Shown here in pieces: positions 1 to 5,693 of a stretch of DNA of 5,693 nucleotides. Source of the stretch: Granulicella sp. Lineage in GTDB: Bacteria > Acidobacteriota > Terriglobia > Terriglobales > Acidobacteriaceae. The stretch spans positions 1-5,693 of the forward strand of contig PKWK01000255.1 in NCBI GenBank assembly GCA_003133205.1, read 5' to 3'. The translations under genes and the position numbers were made by a program. Below the pieces are notes generated by a model, which worked only from the letters and a program-made list of their open reading frames with translations, searched no databases and was not told the origin of the DNA. Position 1 is the first letter of the stretch. Each line of letters starts with the position of its first letter.

Positions 1-643
1 GTTCGAACTCCTGCTTGTGCTGCTCATAGAAGGCCTGCTCCTGCTTGGAGGTCAAGGCCAGTTTTCGACCAACCTCGTCGCGCACAACCTCCTGAGTAAT
101 GATGCTGTTCTTGATGTTCGACTTGAAATCCTCATACGAGATGCCGGACTGACGCACCGCCTTTTCGAGGTCTTCCATGGTGTCGAACTTGTTCTGCTTG
201 CGAATCTCGTCCAGCCGCCGGATAACCTCGGCGTCGGCGTTGATCTCGAGTTCCTTGCCGCGCGAGAGCAGGAGTTGCTGGTCGATCATGTCGCGCAGCA
301 GATCCTTCTGTCGCTGCTCTATGTCTGCGGGGGTTGCGTTCGACTGCCGCGCCTCATCGATCAACTGCTGCTGGGATCGCTCGTAGTCGCTGCTGTCGAT
401 GATCTGGTCGTTCACGCGAACGATCGGATACTCGACCACCGTGGCGTTCGGCGTGATCGGCGCCGGCGTCGGCACGGCCAGAGGATGGGGTGCCGGGGCC
501 TCGATGGGACTCTGGTACTTCGGCACCGCTATCTGGGCAGACGCCGCGCCAGCGAGCATTGCCGCAACCGTCAGCAGAACAGACGGCACTCGAGTTCTAC
601 CCAAAACCCGCCGCGGCGCGGCATTGACCAACCTGGTTCGCAT
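1..643 (-). CDS. SurA-like periplasmic chaperone / peptidyl-prolyl isomerase, N-terminal part (runs off the window)
   Basis: The minus strand from ATG 643-641 is open to the window edge and gives 214 residues. Residues 1-37 look like a signal peptide: an arginine-rich start, a hydrophobic core at about 20-33 and an Ala-Ser-Ala cleavage site before Gln37. A proline/alanine-rich linker follows (about 41-66). From about residue 69 comes a helical region of SurA_N type: a strand ending in VRVNDQIID, then a long helix with DMIDQQLLL (118-126) and the segment SGISYEDFKSNI (166-177). LTSKQEQAFYEQHKQEF (197-213) matches the usual link from SurA_N into a parvulin domain, which would lie beyond the edge. 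Family knowledge: such proteins escort unfolded outer-membrane proteins through the periplasm. In-frame GTG codons at 652-650 and 667-665 could also start it; none has a strong Shine-Dalgarno site. ATG is preferred because it gives the cleanest signal peptide. Whether an active isomerase domain follows cannot be seen. Confidence 0.85.
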   Translation of the reverse strand, partial: MRTRLVNAAPRRVLGRTRVPSVLLTVAAMLAGAASAQIAVPKYQSPIEAPAPHPLAVPTPAPITPNATVVEYPIVRVNDQIIDSSDYERSQQQLIDEARQSNATPADIEQRQKDLLRDMIDQQLLLSRGKELEINADAEVIRRLDEIRKQNKFDTMEDLEKAVRQSGISYEDFKSNIKNSIITQEVVRDEVGRKLALTSKQEQAFYEQHKQEFE

Positions 644-698
644 CGTGTCCACAGAGTTCAATTTCACAAATCTCAAAAGGTCTCTCTCACTTCCATTG

Positions 699-741
699 CC
701 CTAAGCCGGCAATCTGCCTAAAACCAGCCGCCTAACCCTAA
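699..741. repeat. Cluster of four CCTAA/TTAGG hexamers upstream of the chaperone gene
   Basis: On the plus strand the hexamer (C/G)CCTAA occurs at 699-704, 716-721, 730-735 and 736-741, all in the same orientation. The last two are adjacent. Seen from the chaperone gene these are TTAGG(G/C) words 55-100 bases before its start, between its candidate promoter and its start codon. Four copies in 43 bases is more than expected by chance, but spacing is irregular (17, 14 and 6), so a regulator-binding function is a guess. Confidence 0.35.
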
Positions 742-815
742 CCTGCGCCCGTTCTGCCGACCGTCCTGTGTATGTTTGGACTCGCTCAGCGGGCGCTCGA
801 TATCCGGTTCGTCCT

Positions 816-845
816 ATTCTATCTGCCATGCGCCGTGCGCACCAA
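816..845 (-). promoter_or_regulatory. Candidate sigma-70-type promoter for the SurA-like gene
   Basis: Read on the minus strand, TTGGTG (845-840) is followed after 18 bases by TAGAAT (821-816). The -10 box matches TATAAT at 5 of 6 positions; the -35 box matches only 3 of 6. Transcription from here would give a leader of roughly 165 bases containing the TTAGG cluster. The long leader and weak -35 make this tentative. Confidence 0.3.
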
Positions 846-995
846 TTCCTGAAGCGGTACCTTCCCAAACCGGCTGTGAAATGTTCCCGGTACCCGTATG
901 AATCGGCTACCCGCCGGGGCCTGTCGAAGCCGAAACCGGGGACGCCTGGGACCGTCCATCTGGCACAACCATCTGGTACACGGCTCACTTACCGG

Positions 996-1004
996 TGGTA
1001 TACT
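996..1004 (+). promoter_or_regulatory. Extended -10 promoter for the S41 protease gene
   Basis: TGG at 996-998 directly precedes TATACT at 999-1004, which together form an extended -10 element (TGn plus a 5-of-6 match to TATAAT). No good -35 is visible at the right distance, as is common for extended -10 promoters. Transcription would start near 1011 and give a leader of about 90 bases before ATG 1102. Confidence 0.5.
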
Positions 1005-1036
1005 CGTCCAAGGCTGGAGTGGAGCTTTAACTGGGT

Positions 1037-1064
1037 AAGCCGGCTTGTACGACGCCGGAAGCCG
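1037..1064 (+). other. Overlapping inverted repeats in the protease 5' leader
   Basis: AAGCCGGCTT (1037-1046) is a perfect 10-base palindrome. Its right half CGGCTT (1041-1046) can instead pair with AAGCCG (1059-1064), and CCGGC (1040-1044) with GCCGG (1054-1058). The pairings exclude one another. This could be a dyad operator or a small leader structure, or simply chance in GC-rich DNA. There is no T-tract, so it is not a terminator. Confidence 0.25.
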
Positions 1065-1101
1065 AATTCCTTTCGCACACACTTCGAGGTAATCCAAGCT
1101 G

Positions 1102-2742
1102 ATGGCCCCCCGCACTCGCCGCGCACTCATATCGGTCTCTTTGTTCCTCGCAACCTGCGCCGTTGCTGGCTCATTTATCAGCGAGAAGGTCGCGGCGCAG
1201 TCCGCCTCCGACGAGTCCTCGCTGCGCGACTCGCTGCACGAGTTCACGGACGTCTACTCCATCGTGGAGCAAAACTACGCCGAGCCGCTCAACCAGGAAA
1301 AGACCGACAAGGCGATCTACGACGGCGCGATCCCCGGCATGCTGCATGTGCTCGATCCGCACTCAAATTTCTACGACCCCAAAGCCTTTGCCCAGATGCG
1401 CGAAGACCAGCACGGCAAGTACTACGGCGTTGGCATGACCATCCAGCCGCAGCCGGATAAAGCTGGCGTCGTCCACATTGTGGTGCTTGCTCCGTTCGAG
1501 GGCACGCCTGCCTACAAGGCCGGCATTCGTCCCGGCGATGTGATTATTTCTGTCGATGGCAAGCCCGCCGGCTCCGATTCGACCGAAGTTGCGTCGATGC
1601 TCAAGGGACCCAAGGGCACTCACGTCAGCGTAGTGATGTCGCGTGAGGGCAAGGATGGGCCGCTCACGTTCGACCTGGTTCGCGACGAGATTCCACGCTA
1701 CTCGGTCGATCTGGCTTTTACGCTTAAGCCCGGCGTCGGCTATATCCATGTCACGAACTTCATGGAAACGACCAGCCGCGAAGTAGGCGACGCGCTCGAA
1801 AAGTTCCAGGCAGCCAACGGCAATCTGCATGGCCTGATCATCGACCTGCGCGGGAATCCTGGCGGACTGCTCAACGAAGCTGTGAACATGTCTGACAAGT
1901 TCCTGCAGAAGGGGCAGATCGTCGTCTCGCAGCGCGGGCGCGCCTTCCCCGACCAGGTCTATCGTGCCGCTCACGGCGAGGATGGCAAGGATAAGTACCC
2001 AATCGTCGTCATCGTGAACAGAAATACCGCGTCGGCCGCCGAGATTGTCTCCGGTGCGCTGCAGGATCACGATCGCGCACTGATCGTTGGCGAAACTACC
2101 TTCGGCAAGGGCCTGGTGCAGACGGTCTTCCAGGTATCCGAGAATACCGGCCTCGCGCTGACCACCTATCACTACTACACGCCGTCGGGACGGCTCATCC
2201 AGCGCTCGTATGACGGCGTCTCGCTCTACGACTACTACTACGTCCGCGACGACGCCAAGAAGGCGGACAAGTCCAACCTCGAAGTGAAACTCACGGACTC
2301 AGGACGCACCGTCTACGGCGGCGGCGGCATCACTCCGGATGAGAAGATTGACGTTCCCCTTGGGAACCGCTTCCAGGGTTCGCTGTTCCAGCACTACGTC
2401 TTCGTCAACCAAGGCATCGGTACCTTCGCGAAGCACTACGTGGCTACCCACACCGTCTCCAAAGACTTTGTGGTCGACGATGCGATTGTGAAGCAGTTCA
2501 AAGACTTTCTGAAGGCAAACAAGGTGGACTACACGGATGCCGACATTGCCGGCGTGATGGATTGGGTCAAGGCCAACATCAAGGCCGAACTCTTTACCTC
2601 GCAGTTTGGCCAACTCGAGGGTGCCAAGGTGCGCGCCCAGGCGGACCCCGAGATCAATAAGGCGACAACTTTCCTGCCCGAGGCGATGGCGCTGGAAGAC
2701 CGCGACAAGTCGCAGCAGAAGACAGCGAGCCTGATCCGTTAG
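1102..2742 (+). CDS. S41-family C-terminal processing peptidase (exported)
   Basis: The product is 546 residues, beginning with a signal peptide or N-terminal membrane anchor (hydrophobic core about 8-24). A PDZ domain spans about 105-185 with GIRPGDVIISVDG (141-153). The peptidase core follows, with LRGNPGG (249-255), the nucleophile Ser311 in NTASAAEIV and the general base Lys336 in FGKGLVQ, so the Ser-Lys dyad is intact. Family knowledge: these enzymes cleave near the C-termini of envelope proteins and regulate peptidoglycan hydrolases or protein turnover in the periplasm. The start is well fixed: an in-frame TAA lies at 1090-1092, and GAGG at 1086-1089 is a slightly distant ribosome-binding site. 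The protein is longer than many family members because of a roughly 35-residue tyrosine/lysine-rich insertion after TPSGRLIQR and a helical tail of about 130 residues after TPDEK. The gene ends in TAG. The exact substrate is unknown; the family assignment is secure. Confidence 0.95.
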   Translation: MAPRTRRALISVSLFLATCAVAGSFISEKVAAQSASDESSLRDSLHEFTDVYSIVEQNYAEPLNQEKTDKAIYDGAIPGMLHVLDPHSNFYDPKAFAQMREDQHGKYYGVGMTIQPQPDKAGVVHIVVLAPFEGTPAYKAGIRPGDVIISVDGKPAGSDSTEVASMLKGPKGTHVSVVMSREGKDGPLTFDLVRDEIPRYSVDLAFTLKPGVGYIHVTNFMETTSREVGDALEKFQAANGNLHGLIIDLRGNPGGLLNEAVNMSDKFLQKGQIVVSQRGRAFPDQVYRAAHGEDGKDKYPIVVIVNRNTASAAEIVSGALQDHDRALIVGETTFGKGLVQTVFQVSENTGLALTTYHYYTPSGRLIQRSYDGVSLYDYYYVRDDAKKADKSNLEVKLTDSGRTVYGGGGITPDEKIDVPLGNRFQGSLFQHYVFVNQGIGTFAKHYVATHTVSKDFVVDDAIVKQFKDFLKANKVDYTDADIAGVMDWVKANIKAELFTSQFGQLEGAKVRAQADPEINKATTFLPEAMALEDRDKSQQKTASLIR

Positions 2743-2822
2743 AGCCGTCGGCCACTCAGCAGCGGGGACGCCTCTGCGAACTCAGTTAGAAAACGCGTAT
2801 GCTAAAACGAAGAGTGAGATTC

Positions 2823-2897
2823 TGGAGCGGGAGACCGGGATCGAACCGGCGACATTCAGCTTGGGAAGCTGACGTTCTGCCACTGAACTACTCCCGC
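2823..2897 (-). tRNA. tRNA-Gly (anticodon CCC)
   Basis: The minus strand from 2897 to 2823 folds into a complete 75-base cloverleaf. The acceptor stem is GCGGGAG with CTCCCGC, the D arm is GTTC/GAAC with a 7-base loop, and the anticodon stem is TCAGC/GCTGA around loop TTCCCAA, which places CCC at positions 34-36. The T arm is GCCGG/CCGGT with loop TTCGATC, one pair being G-U. The discriminator is T and the 3' CCA is encoded. It should read the glycine codon GGG. It lies between the protease and the aminotransferase on the opposite strand, with its own promoter. Confidence 0.96.
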
Positions 2898-2907
2898 TCA
2901 GGCCCTA

Positions 2908-2913
2908 ATTATA
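2908..2913 (-). promoter_or_regulatory. -10 box of the tRNA-Gly promoter
   Basis: The minus strand reads a perfect TATAAT, 10 bases before the mature tRNA 5' end, which would leave a leader of only about 4 bases for RNase P to remove. The -35 position at a 16-18-base spacing holds only poor matches such as TCGAAG. The same AT-rich stretch reads TAATTATACC on the plus strand and could also be the -10 region of the divergently transcribed aminotransferase. Confidence 0.6.
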
Positions 2914-2984
2914 CCCTGTGAAATTGAGCTCTTCGAGGAGAGCCTCCTCATCATCTGGATCGCCCCTCGAAAGAAAGTCCGCCT

Positions 2985-4154
2985 GTGCCAAATGTGACCA
3001 CTCAGCGCTCCCTCAGCCAGATCGCTCCGCTGATCCTTCAGTCGGAGATTCGCTCCATGTCGGTCGAGTGCGATCGGATCGGGGGCATCAATCTCGCGCA
3101 GGGCGTCTGCGACACCGAACTACCGCCGCTCGCTGCCGAGGGCGCCATCGACGCAATCAACCGCGGCCTGAACACCTACACGCGGCTCGACGGCATCGCA
3201 CCGCTGCGCAACGCCATTGCCGGCAAGCTCGCTGCCTACAACGACATTCAGGCCGATCCCGATACCGAGATTTTGGTCACCGCGGGAGCCACCGGCGCGC
3301 TGTATGCCGCCTGCATGGCGCTGCTCAATCCGGGCGATGAAGTCATCCTGTTCGAGCCATTCTACGGCTATCACTGGAGCACGATGCTCTCGCTGCGCGC
3401 CGTGCCTGTGGCCGTTCCCCTCAGCTCGCCAGACTGGCACCTTGATGTCGCCCGCTTGCGCGAAGCCATTACGCCGCGCACCCGCGCGATTCTCGTCAAC
3501 ACGCCGTCGAACCCATGCGGCAAGGTCTTCTCGCTGGCAGAGCTGCAGGCAATCGCCGATCTCGCCATCGAGCACGATCTCTTCGTCTTCACTGATGAAA
3601 TCTACGAGTACTTCCGCTTCGATGGCGCGCGTCACATCAGCCTGGCGACGCTGCCCGGCATGTTCGAGCGGACCATCACCATCTCGGGCCTCTCCAAGAC
3701 ATTCAGCGTCACCGGATGGCGCATTGGGTATCTGACGGCCAGCAGCCAGTGGATTCCGACGATTGGCTACTTCCACGATCTGGTCTACATCTGCGCGCCC
3801 GGGCCGCTGCAATACGGCGCGGTAGCGGGACTGGTCGGACTGCCGATGTCTTTCTACGATGATCTGGCCGCGGAGTACCAACAAAAGCGCGACCAGCTCT
3901 GCGCGGCTCTTCGCGACGCCGGCCTCACGCCGTACGTTGCGGATGGCGCCTACTACGTCCTTGCCGATGCGAGCCGTATAGCAGGGCAGACGGCTGCACT
4001 GAAGGCTCGCACGCTGCTTGCGGCAACGGGCGTTGCGGCAGTGGCCGGCTCTGCCTTCTTCGCATCGGGAGGCGGCGAAAACCTGCTCCGCTTCTGCTTC
4101 GGAAAGAGGCCCGAGGATCTCGATCGAGCGTGCGCCGCACTGCGAAGACTATAA
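2985..4154 (+). CDS. PLP-dependent aminotransferase, class I/II (fold type I)
   Basis: The 389-residue product has the full set of fold-type I aminotransferase landmarks. These are GATGALYA (101-108) at the cofactor phosphate site, Asn176 in NTPSNPCGK, Asp204 and Tyr207 in TDEIYEYF, the Schiff-base Lys238 in SGLSKTFSVTGWRIGY with Arg246, and Arg369 in LLRFCFG, which should bind the substrate alpha-carboxylate. It is cytoplasmic, with no signal peptide. The overall pattern resembles the aspartate/methionine/kynurenine aminotransferase group; the amino-acid substrate cannot be told from sequence alone. The start is GTG: the only canonical start between the in-frame TGA at 2925-2927 and a much later ATG (residue 25), with only a weak purine stretch (AAAGAAAG) as ribosome-binding site. 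The asparagine loop reads NPCG rather than the more common NPTG. The next gene starts 27 bases downstream, so the two are probably co-transcribed. Confidence 0.93.
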   Translation: MPNVTTQRSLSQIAPLILQSEIRSMSVECDRIGGINLAQGVCDTELPPLAAEGAIDAINRGLNTYTRLDGIAPLRNAIAGKLAAYNDIQADPDTEILVTAGATGALYAACMALLNPGDEVILFEPFYGYHWSTMLSLRAVPVAVPLSSPDWHLDVARLREAITPRTRAILVNTPSNPCGKVFSLAELQAIADLAIEHDLFVFTDEIYEYFRFDGARHISLATLPGMFERTITISGLSKTFSVTGWRIGYLTASSQWIPTIGYFHDLVYICAPGPLQYGAVAGLVGLPMSFYDDLAAEYQQKRDQLCAALRDAGLTPYVADGAYYVLADASRIAGQTAALKARTLLAATGVAAVAGSAFFASGGGENLLRFCFGKRPEDLDRACAALRRL

Positions 4155-4171
4155 CTACGTCATAGCTTATT

Positions 4172-4176
4172 GGAGG
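4172..4176 (+). promoter_or_regulatory. Ribosome-binding site fixing the start of the small secreted protein
   Basis: GGAGG lies 5 bases before ATG 4182, the strongest Shine-Dalgarno match in the window. It overlaps the in-frame TTG at 4170, so that upstream TTG cannot be the start and the protein begins at ATG 4182. Confidence 0.8.
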
Positions 4177-4181
4177 CCCAT

Positions 4182-4631
4182 ATGAGGAAGTTGCTGATCC
4201 TGTTTCTGCTGGCAGTGTGTGCAATTCCCGTCGTGGCGCAGGGAGCGCCACCCCAGGGCGGCGCGGATCAGCCGTACACCATGGAGTATTACTACAAGAC
4301 GCAGTGGGGTCACCAACAGGAGTTCCTGCAACTCTTTCTCAAAAACCACTACCCGCTGCTGCAGAAAATAGCGGAAAGCGGACGCATCGTGGCCCTGAAG
4401 ATTGAGACTCCGGCCAATCACATGACGGAGGACGCTCGCTGGGACTATCGCGTGACCATCACTTACAAGAACTCGGCTCTTGCGACTACCGCAAATCCCG
4501 AAGAAGATGCTCTGATTCGCAAACTCTACCCGAACCAGGAATCTTACAAGCGCGAGGAACAGCGACGCTTCGAAATACTGCTCGCGCACTGGGACCTGCC
4601 AGTCACCGACATTACGCCTGCGAAGAAGTGA
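4182..4631 (+). CDS. Small secreted protein of unknown function
   Basis: The product is 149 residues. Residues 1-20 form a clear signal peptide (MRKLL, a hydrophobic core, then cleavage near Val-Ala-Gln). Cys13 is preceded by Val rather than Gly/Ala/Ser, so a lipoprotein is unlikely. The mature part has an aromatic strand (MEYYYKTQW, 34-42), an amphipathic helix with EFLQLFLKNHYPLLQK (47-62), a strand GRIVALKIE (67-75), then WDYRVTITYKN (87-97) and a charged C-terminal helix with KREEQRRFEILLAHW (123-137). The strand-helix-strand order resembles half of a dimeric alpha/beta barrel (the NIPSNAP or EthD type), which is inference from pattern only. I recall similar exported proteins from Acidobacteriota but know no function. 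It probably shares a transcript with the aminotransferase 27 bases upstream; no functional link between them is evident. Confidence 0.85.
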   Translation: MRKLLILFLLAVCAIPVVAQGAPPQGGADQPYTMEYYYKTQWGHQQEFLQLFLKNHYPLLQKIAESGRIVALKIETPANHMTEDARWDYRVTITYKNSALATTANPEEDALIRKLYPNQESYKREEQRRFEILLAHWDLPVTDITPAKK

Positions 4632-4702
4632 ACCTCTGCCGGCACTGGCCCCGGCTCCTGAGCGCATCGACGCGCTGGGATCGGCAGGTCGCGCGCTCCA
4701 GA

Positions 4703-5509
4703 TTACTGCAAGGGAAGTGGATAGAGCCGCCCGCGATACATTCCCATTGGCTCAATCGAACGCACTTGAATAATCTGCGCGGTGGCGTTGTCGGAGCCAT
4801 CGACCTCGACGGCATACTGCACGAGTTCGCGCGCAATCCTGTCGATGTCCTTATTTTGTGAGGCGATCCGAGCGATGTCCTCGGGATACAAGCCTCCATA
4901 GAAGCCATCGGTGCAGAGCACAAGACGGTCGTCCGGCTTCAGCGAAACGCTGCTGGTGTCGACGGTAACGAACATCTCCGGGCCGAGCGACCGCGTGAGG
5001 ACGTGGCGCTTTTCCTAGCGCTCTGCCTCGGCGGCTGTGATCAGGCCGAGCTTGCGCTGCTCTGTAACCCATGTATGGTCGCGGGTAATTTGGTTTGCTT
5101 TGCCATCGCGCACCTGGTAGCAGCGCGAGTCCCCGACGTGGGAGATGACCGCCTGGTCATGCCGCAGCGCGCAGGCAACGACGGTGGTCGCCATCTGCCG
5201 TCCGCGCCGTTCCGAGTGCAGGCCTTCATCATGAACCGCCGCGTTTGCCTGCTGGATCAGAGTTGGCAGCAGGCTGGCCAGCGACGCTCCTTCTGATGAC
5301 TTGGAAAATCCTTCAGTGATGACTTCGATTGCTTTTGCGGAGGCGACTTCGCCGAGGTCCAATCCACCGACCCCGTCAGCGACCGCGAACAGCCACCCAC
5401 GCGACCGCGATTCCTGGCGCGACCTGGGAGTGACCGACCCGGCGGCGTCTTCATTATGCGGGCGCACTCTGCCGGCATCGCTTGCCTGTCCAAAGACCAC
5501 ATCCAGCAT
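4703..5509 (-). pseudogene. PP2C-family Ser/Thr protein phosphatase interrupted by an in-frame amber codon
   Basis: From ATG 5509-5507 the minus strand encodes 164 residues, then TAG at 5017-5015, then in the same frame 103 more residues to TAA at 4705-4703. Numbered across the stop (codon 165), the whole is a normal-length 268-residue bacterial PP2C. The first part holds RPHNED (16-21), ADGVGG (44-49, metal ligand Asp45), MATTVVACAL (106-115), VGDSR (125-129) and DHTWVTEQ (144-151). The second part holds the conserved HVLTRSLG (169-176), CTDGFYGGL (199-207, metal ligand Asp201) and SDNATAQ (239-245, metal ligand Asp240). Family knowledge: these soluble phosphatases reverse Hanks-type kinase phosphorylation. 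The first 164 residues alone lack two metal-binding aspartates and should be inactive. The downstream half has an ATG at 4975-4973 but no properly spaced ribosome-binding site. No base is inserted or lost, so a single substitution (for example from TCG or CAG) or a base-call error explains it. Family is certain; whether the gene is truly dead is open. Confidence 0.85.
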
Positions 5510-5581
5510 GGATCTTCACCGCCGTGCCCGTTAGGCCGGTTGTTGTTGCGAGAAGTTGACTGTTCTGCAGGCTAAGGAGAA

Positions 5582-5611
5582 CCGCCCCTCCAGTACTTCC
5601 CGGAGGGGCGG
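5582..5611 (-). terminator. Strong GC-rich hairpin, probable terminator of a gene beyond the right edge
   Basis: CCGCCCCTCC (5582-5591) and GGAGGGGCGG (5602-5611) form a perfect 10-bp stem with a 10-base loop. On the minus strand the stem is followed by TTCTCCTT, a modest T-rich tail; on the plus strand it is followed by AAATCC, which is not T-rich. It therefore most likely ends a minus-strand transcript entering from the right, before the phosphatase gene. The imperfect T-tract leaves room for another role, such as a leader structure. Confidence 0.45.
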
Positions 5612-5664
5612 AAATCCAAGCGATCACCTGCGTGCACAGCACGTGCGTTTTGCTTGCCTGGCTA

Positions 5665-5693
5665 TCACTGGGCTTTGGATGCGAGCAGCACGC
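5665..5693 (-). CDS. Possible last codons of a minus-strand gene entering from the right
   Basis: One minus-strand frame from the right edge reads VLLASKAQ and then TGA (5667-5665), followed at once by an in-frame TAG. A gene end here would fit well with the hairpin about 55 bases downstream and with the phosphatase lying next on the same strand. Only nine codons including the stop are visible, so product and reality are unknown. Confidence 0.2.

Larger units (their letters stand above)
644..1101. other. Divergent intergenic region between the SurA-like gene and the S41 protease
   Basis: About 458 bases separate two divergent genes for exported proteins. Open frames crossing it are arginine/proline-rich, lack any recognisable domain and partly overlap the protease in other frames, so I do not call a gene. 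It holds a good extended -10 promoter towards the protease, a weaker candidate promoter towards the chaperone, four TTAGG words near the chaperone and a short inverted-repeat set in the protease leader. A small RNA is not excluded but nothing specific supports one. Confidence 0.6.

Noticed and set aside
17..721. Plus-strand open frame of 234 codons
   Set aside because: It lies opposite the SurA-like gene; its translation shows no domain and it is explained by the complementary coding frame.
731..742. Telomere-like CCTAACCCTAAC
   Set aside because: It has only two tandem units inside an ordinary chromosomal intergenic region, so it is not a telomere; it is reported only as part of the TTAGG cluster.
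868..896. Two GGTACC sites near 856 and 889 as a dyad operator
   Set aside because: GGTACC is itself a palindrome and the flanking bases do not extend into a convincing symmetric or direct repeat.
702..1044. TAAGCCGGC occurring twice (702-710 and 1036-1044)
   Set aside because: A nine-base match in a GC-rich region of this length can arise by chance, and the flanks do not match.
701..1247. Minus-strand open frames in the intergenic region
   Set aside because: Their products are low-complexity and rich in Arg/Gly/Pro, have no convincing ribosome-binding site and show no known motif.
768..1460. Plus-strand open frame of 230 codons across the intergenic region
   Set aside because: Its second half overlaps the protease in another frame, its product is arginine-rich with no recognisable domain, and the protease has a well-fixed start at 1102.
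1363..2172. Minus-strand open frame of 269 codons
   Set aside because: It is a shadow of the S41 protease, whose catalytic motifs are unmistakable on the plus strand.
3120..3884. Minus-strand open frame of 254 codons
   Set aside because: It is a shadow of the aminotransferase; no domain is visible.
4636..4687. Inverted repeat CTGCCG / CGGCAG spanning the gap between the convergent small-protein and phosphatase genes, with an inner AGCGC / GCGCT
   Set aside because: The stems are short with a large interrupted loop and no T-tract follows on either strand, so a bidirectional terminator is not supported.
5015..5509. Stop-codon reassignment (TAG read as an amino acid) as the explanation for the split phosphatase
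   Set aside because: The protease gene in the same window ends at a TAG in the expected place, so TAG acts as a normal stop here.

Overview
The window is GC-rich, densely coding bacterial DNA that looks chromosomal. I see no mobile element, CRISPR array or phage gene. Several features fit the Acidobacteriota (Terriglobia-like): a SurA-type chaperone with a proline-rich linker, a long S41 processing protease, and a small secreted protein of a kind I associate with that phylum. The phylum call is inference from gene types and has not been tested by a search.

Layout: (a) 1-643, minus strand, the N-terminal part of a SurA-like periplasmic chaperone or peptidyl-prolyl isomerase, cut by the window edge. 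(b) 644-1101, a divergent intergenic region with candidate promoters in both directions, a cluster of four TTAGG words and a small 5'-leader inverted-repeat set. (c) 1102-2742, plus strand, a complete exported C-terminal processing peptidase of family S41. (d) 2823-2897, minus strand, tRNA-Gly(CCC) with encoded CCA and a perfect TATAAT box in front of it. (e) 2985-4154, plus strand, a fold-type I PLP aminotransferase starting with GTG, followed after 27 nt by (f) 4182-4631, a small secreted protein of unknown function. (g) 4703-5509, minus strand, a PP2C-family Ser/Thr phosphatase whose reading frame is broken by one in-frame TAG. (h) 5510-5693, a strong hairpin and possibly the last codons of another minus-strand gene.

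The divergent chaperone and protease both act in the cell envelope (outer-membrane protein folding and periplasmic proteolysis), so their shared intergenic region may serve both. The aminotransferase and the small secreted protein probably form a two-gene transcript, though their functions are not obviously linked. The phosphatase would normally oppose Hanks-type Ser/Thr kinases.

The clearest anomaly is the phosphatase. Its frame is preserved on both sides of the amber codon, and the metal-binding motifs are split between the two halves. It is therefore a very recent pseudogene, a sequencing error, or a readthrough case. I found no convincing undescribed multi-gene system.
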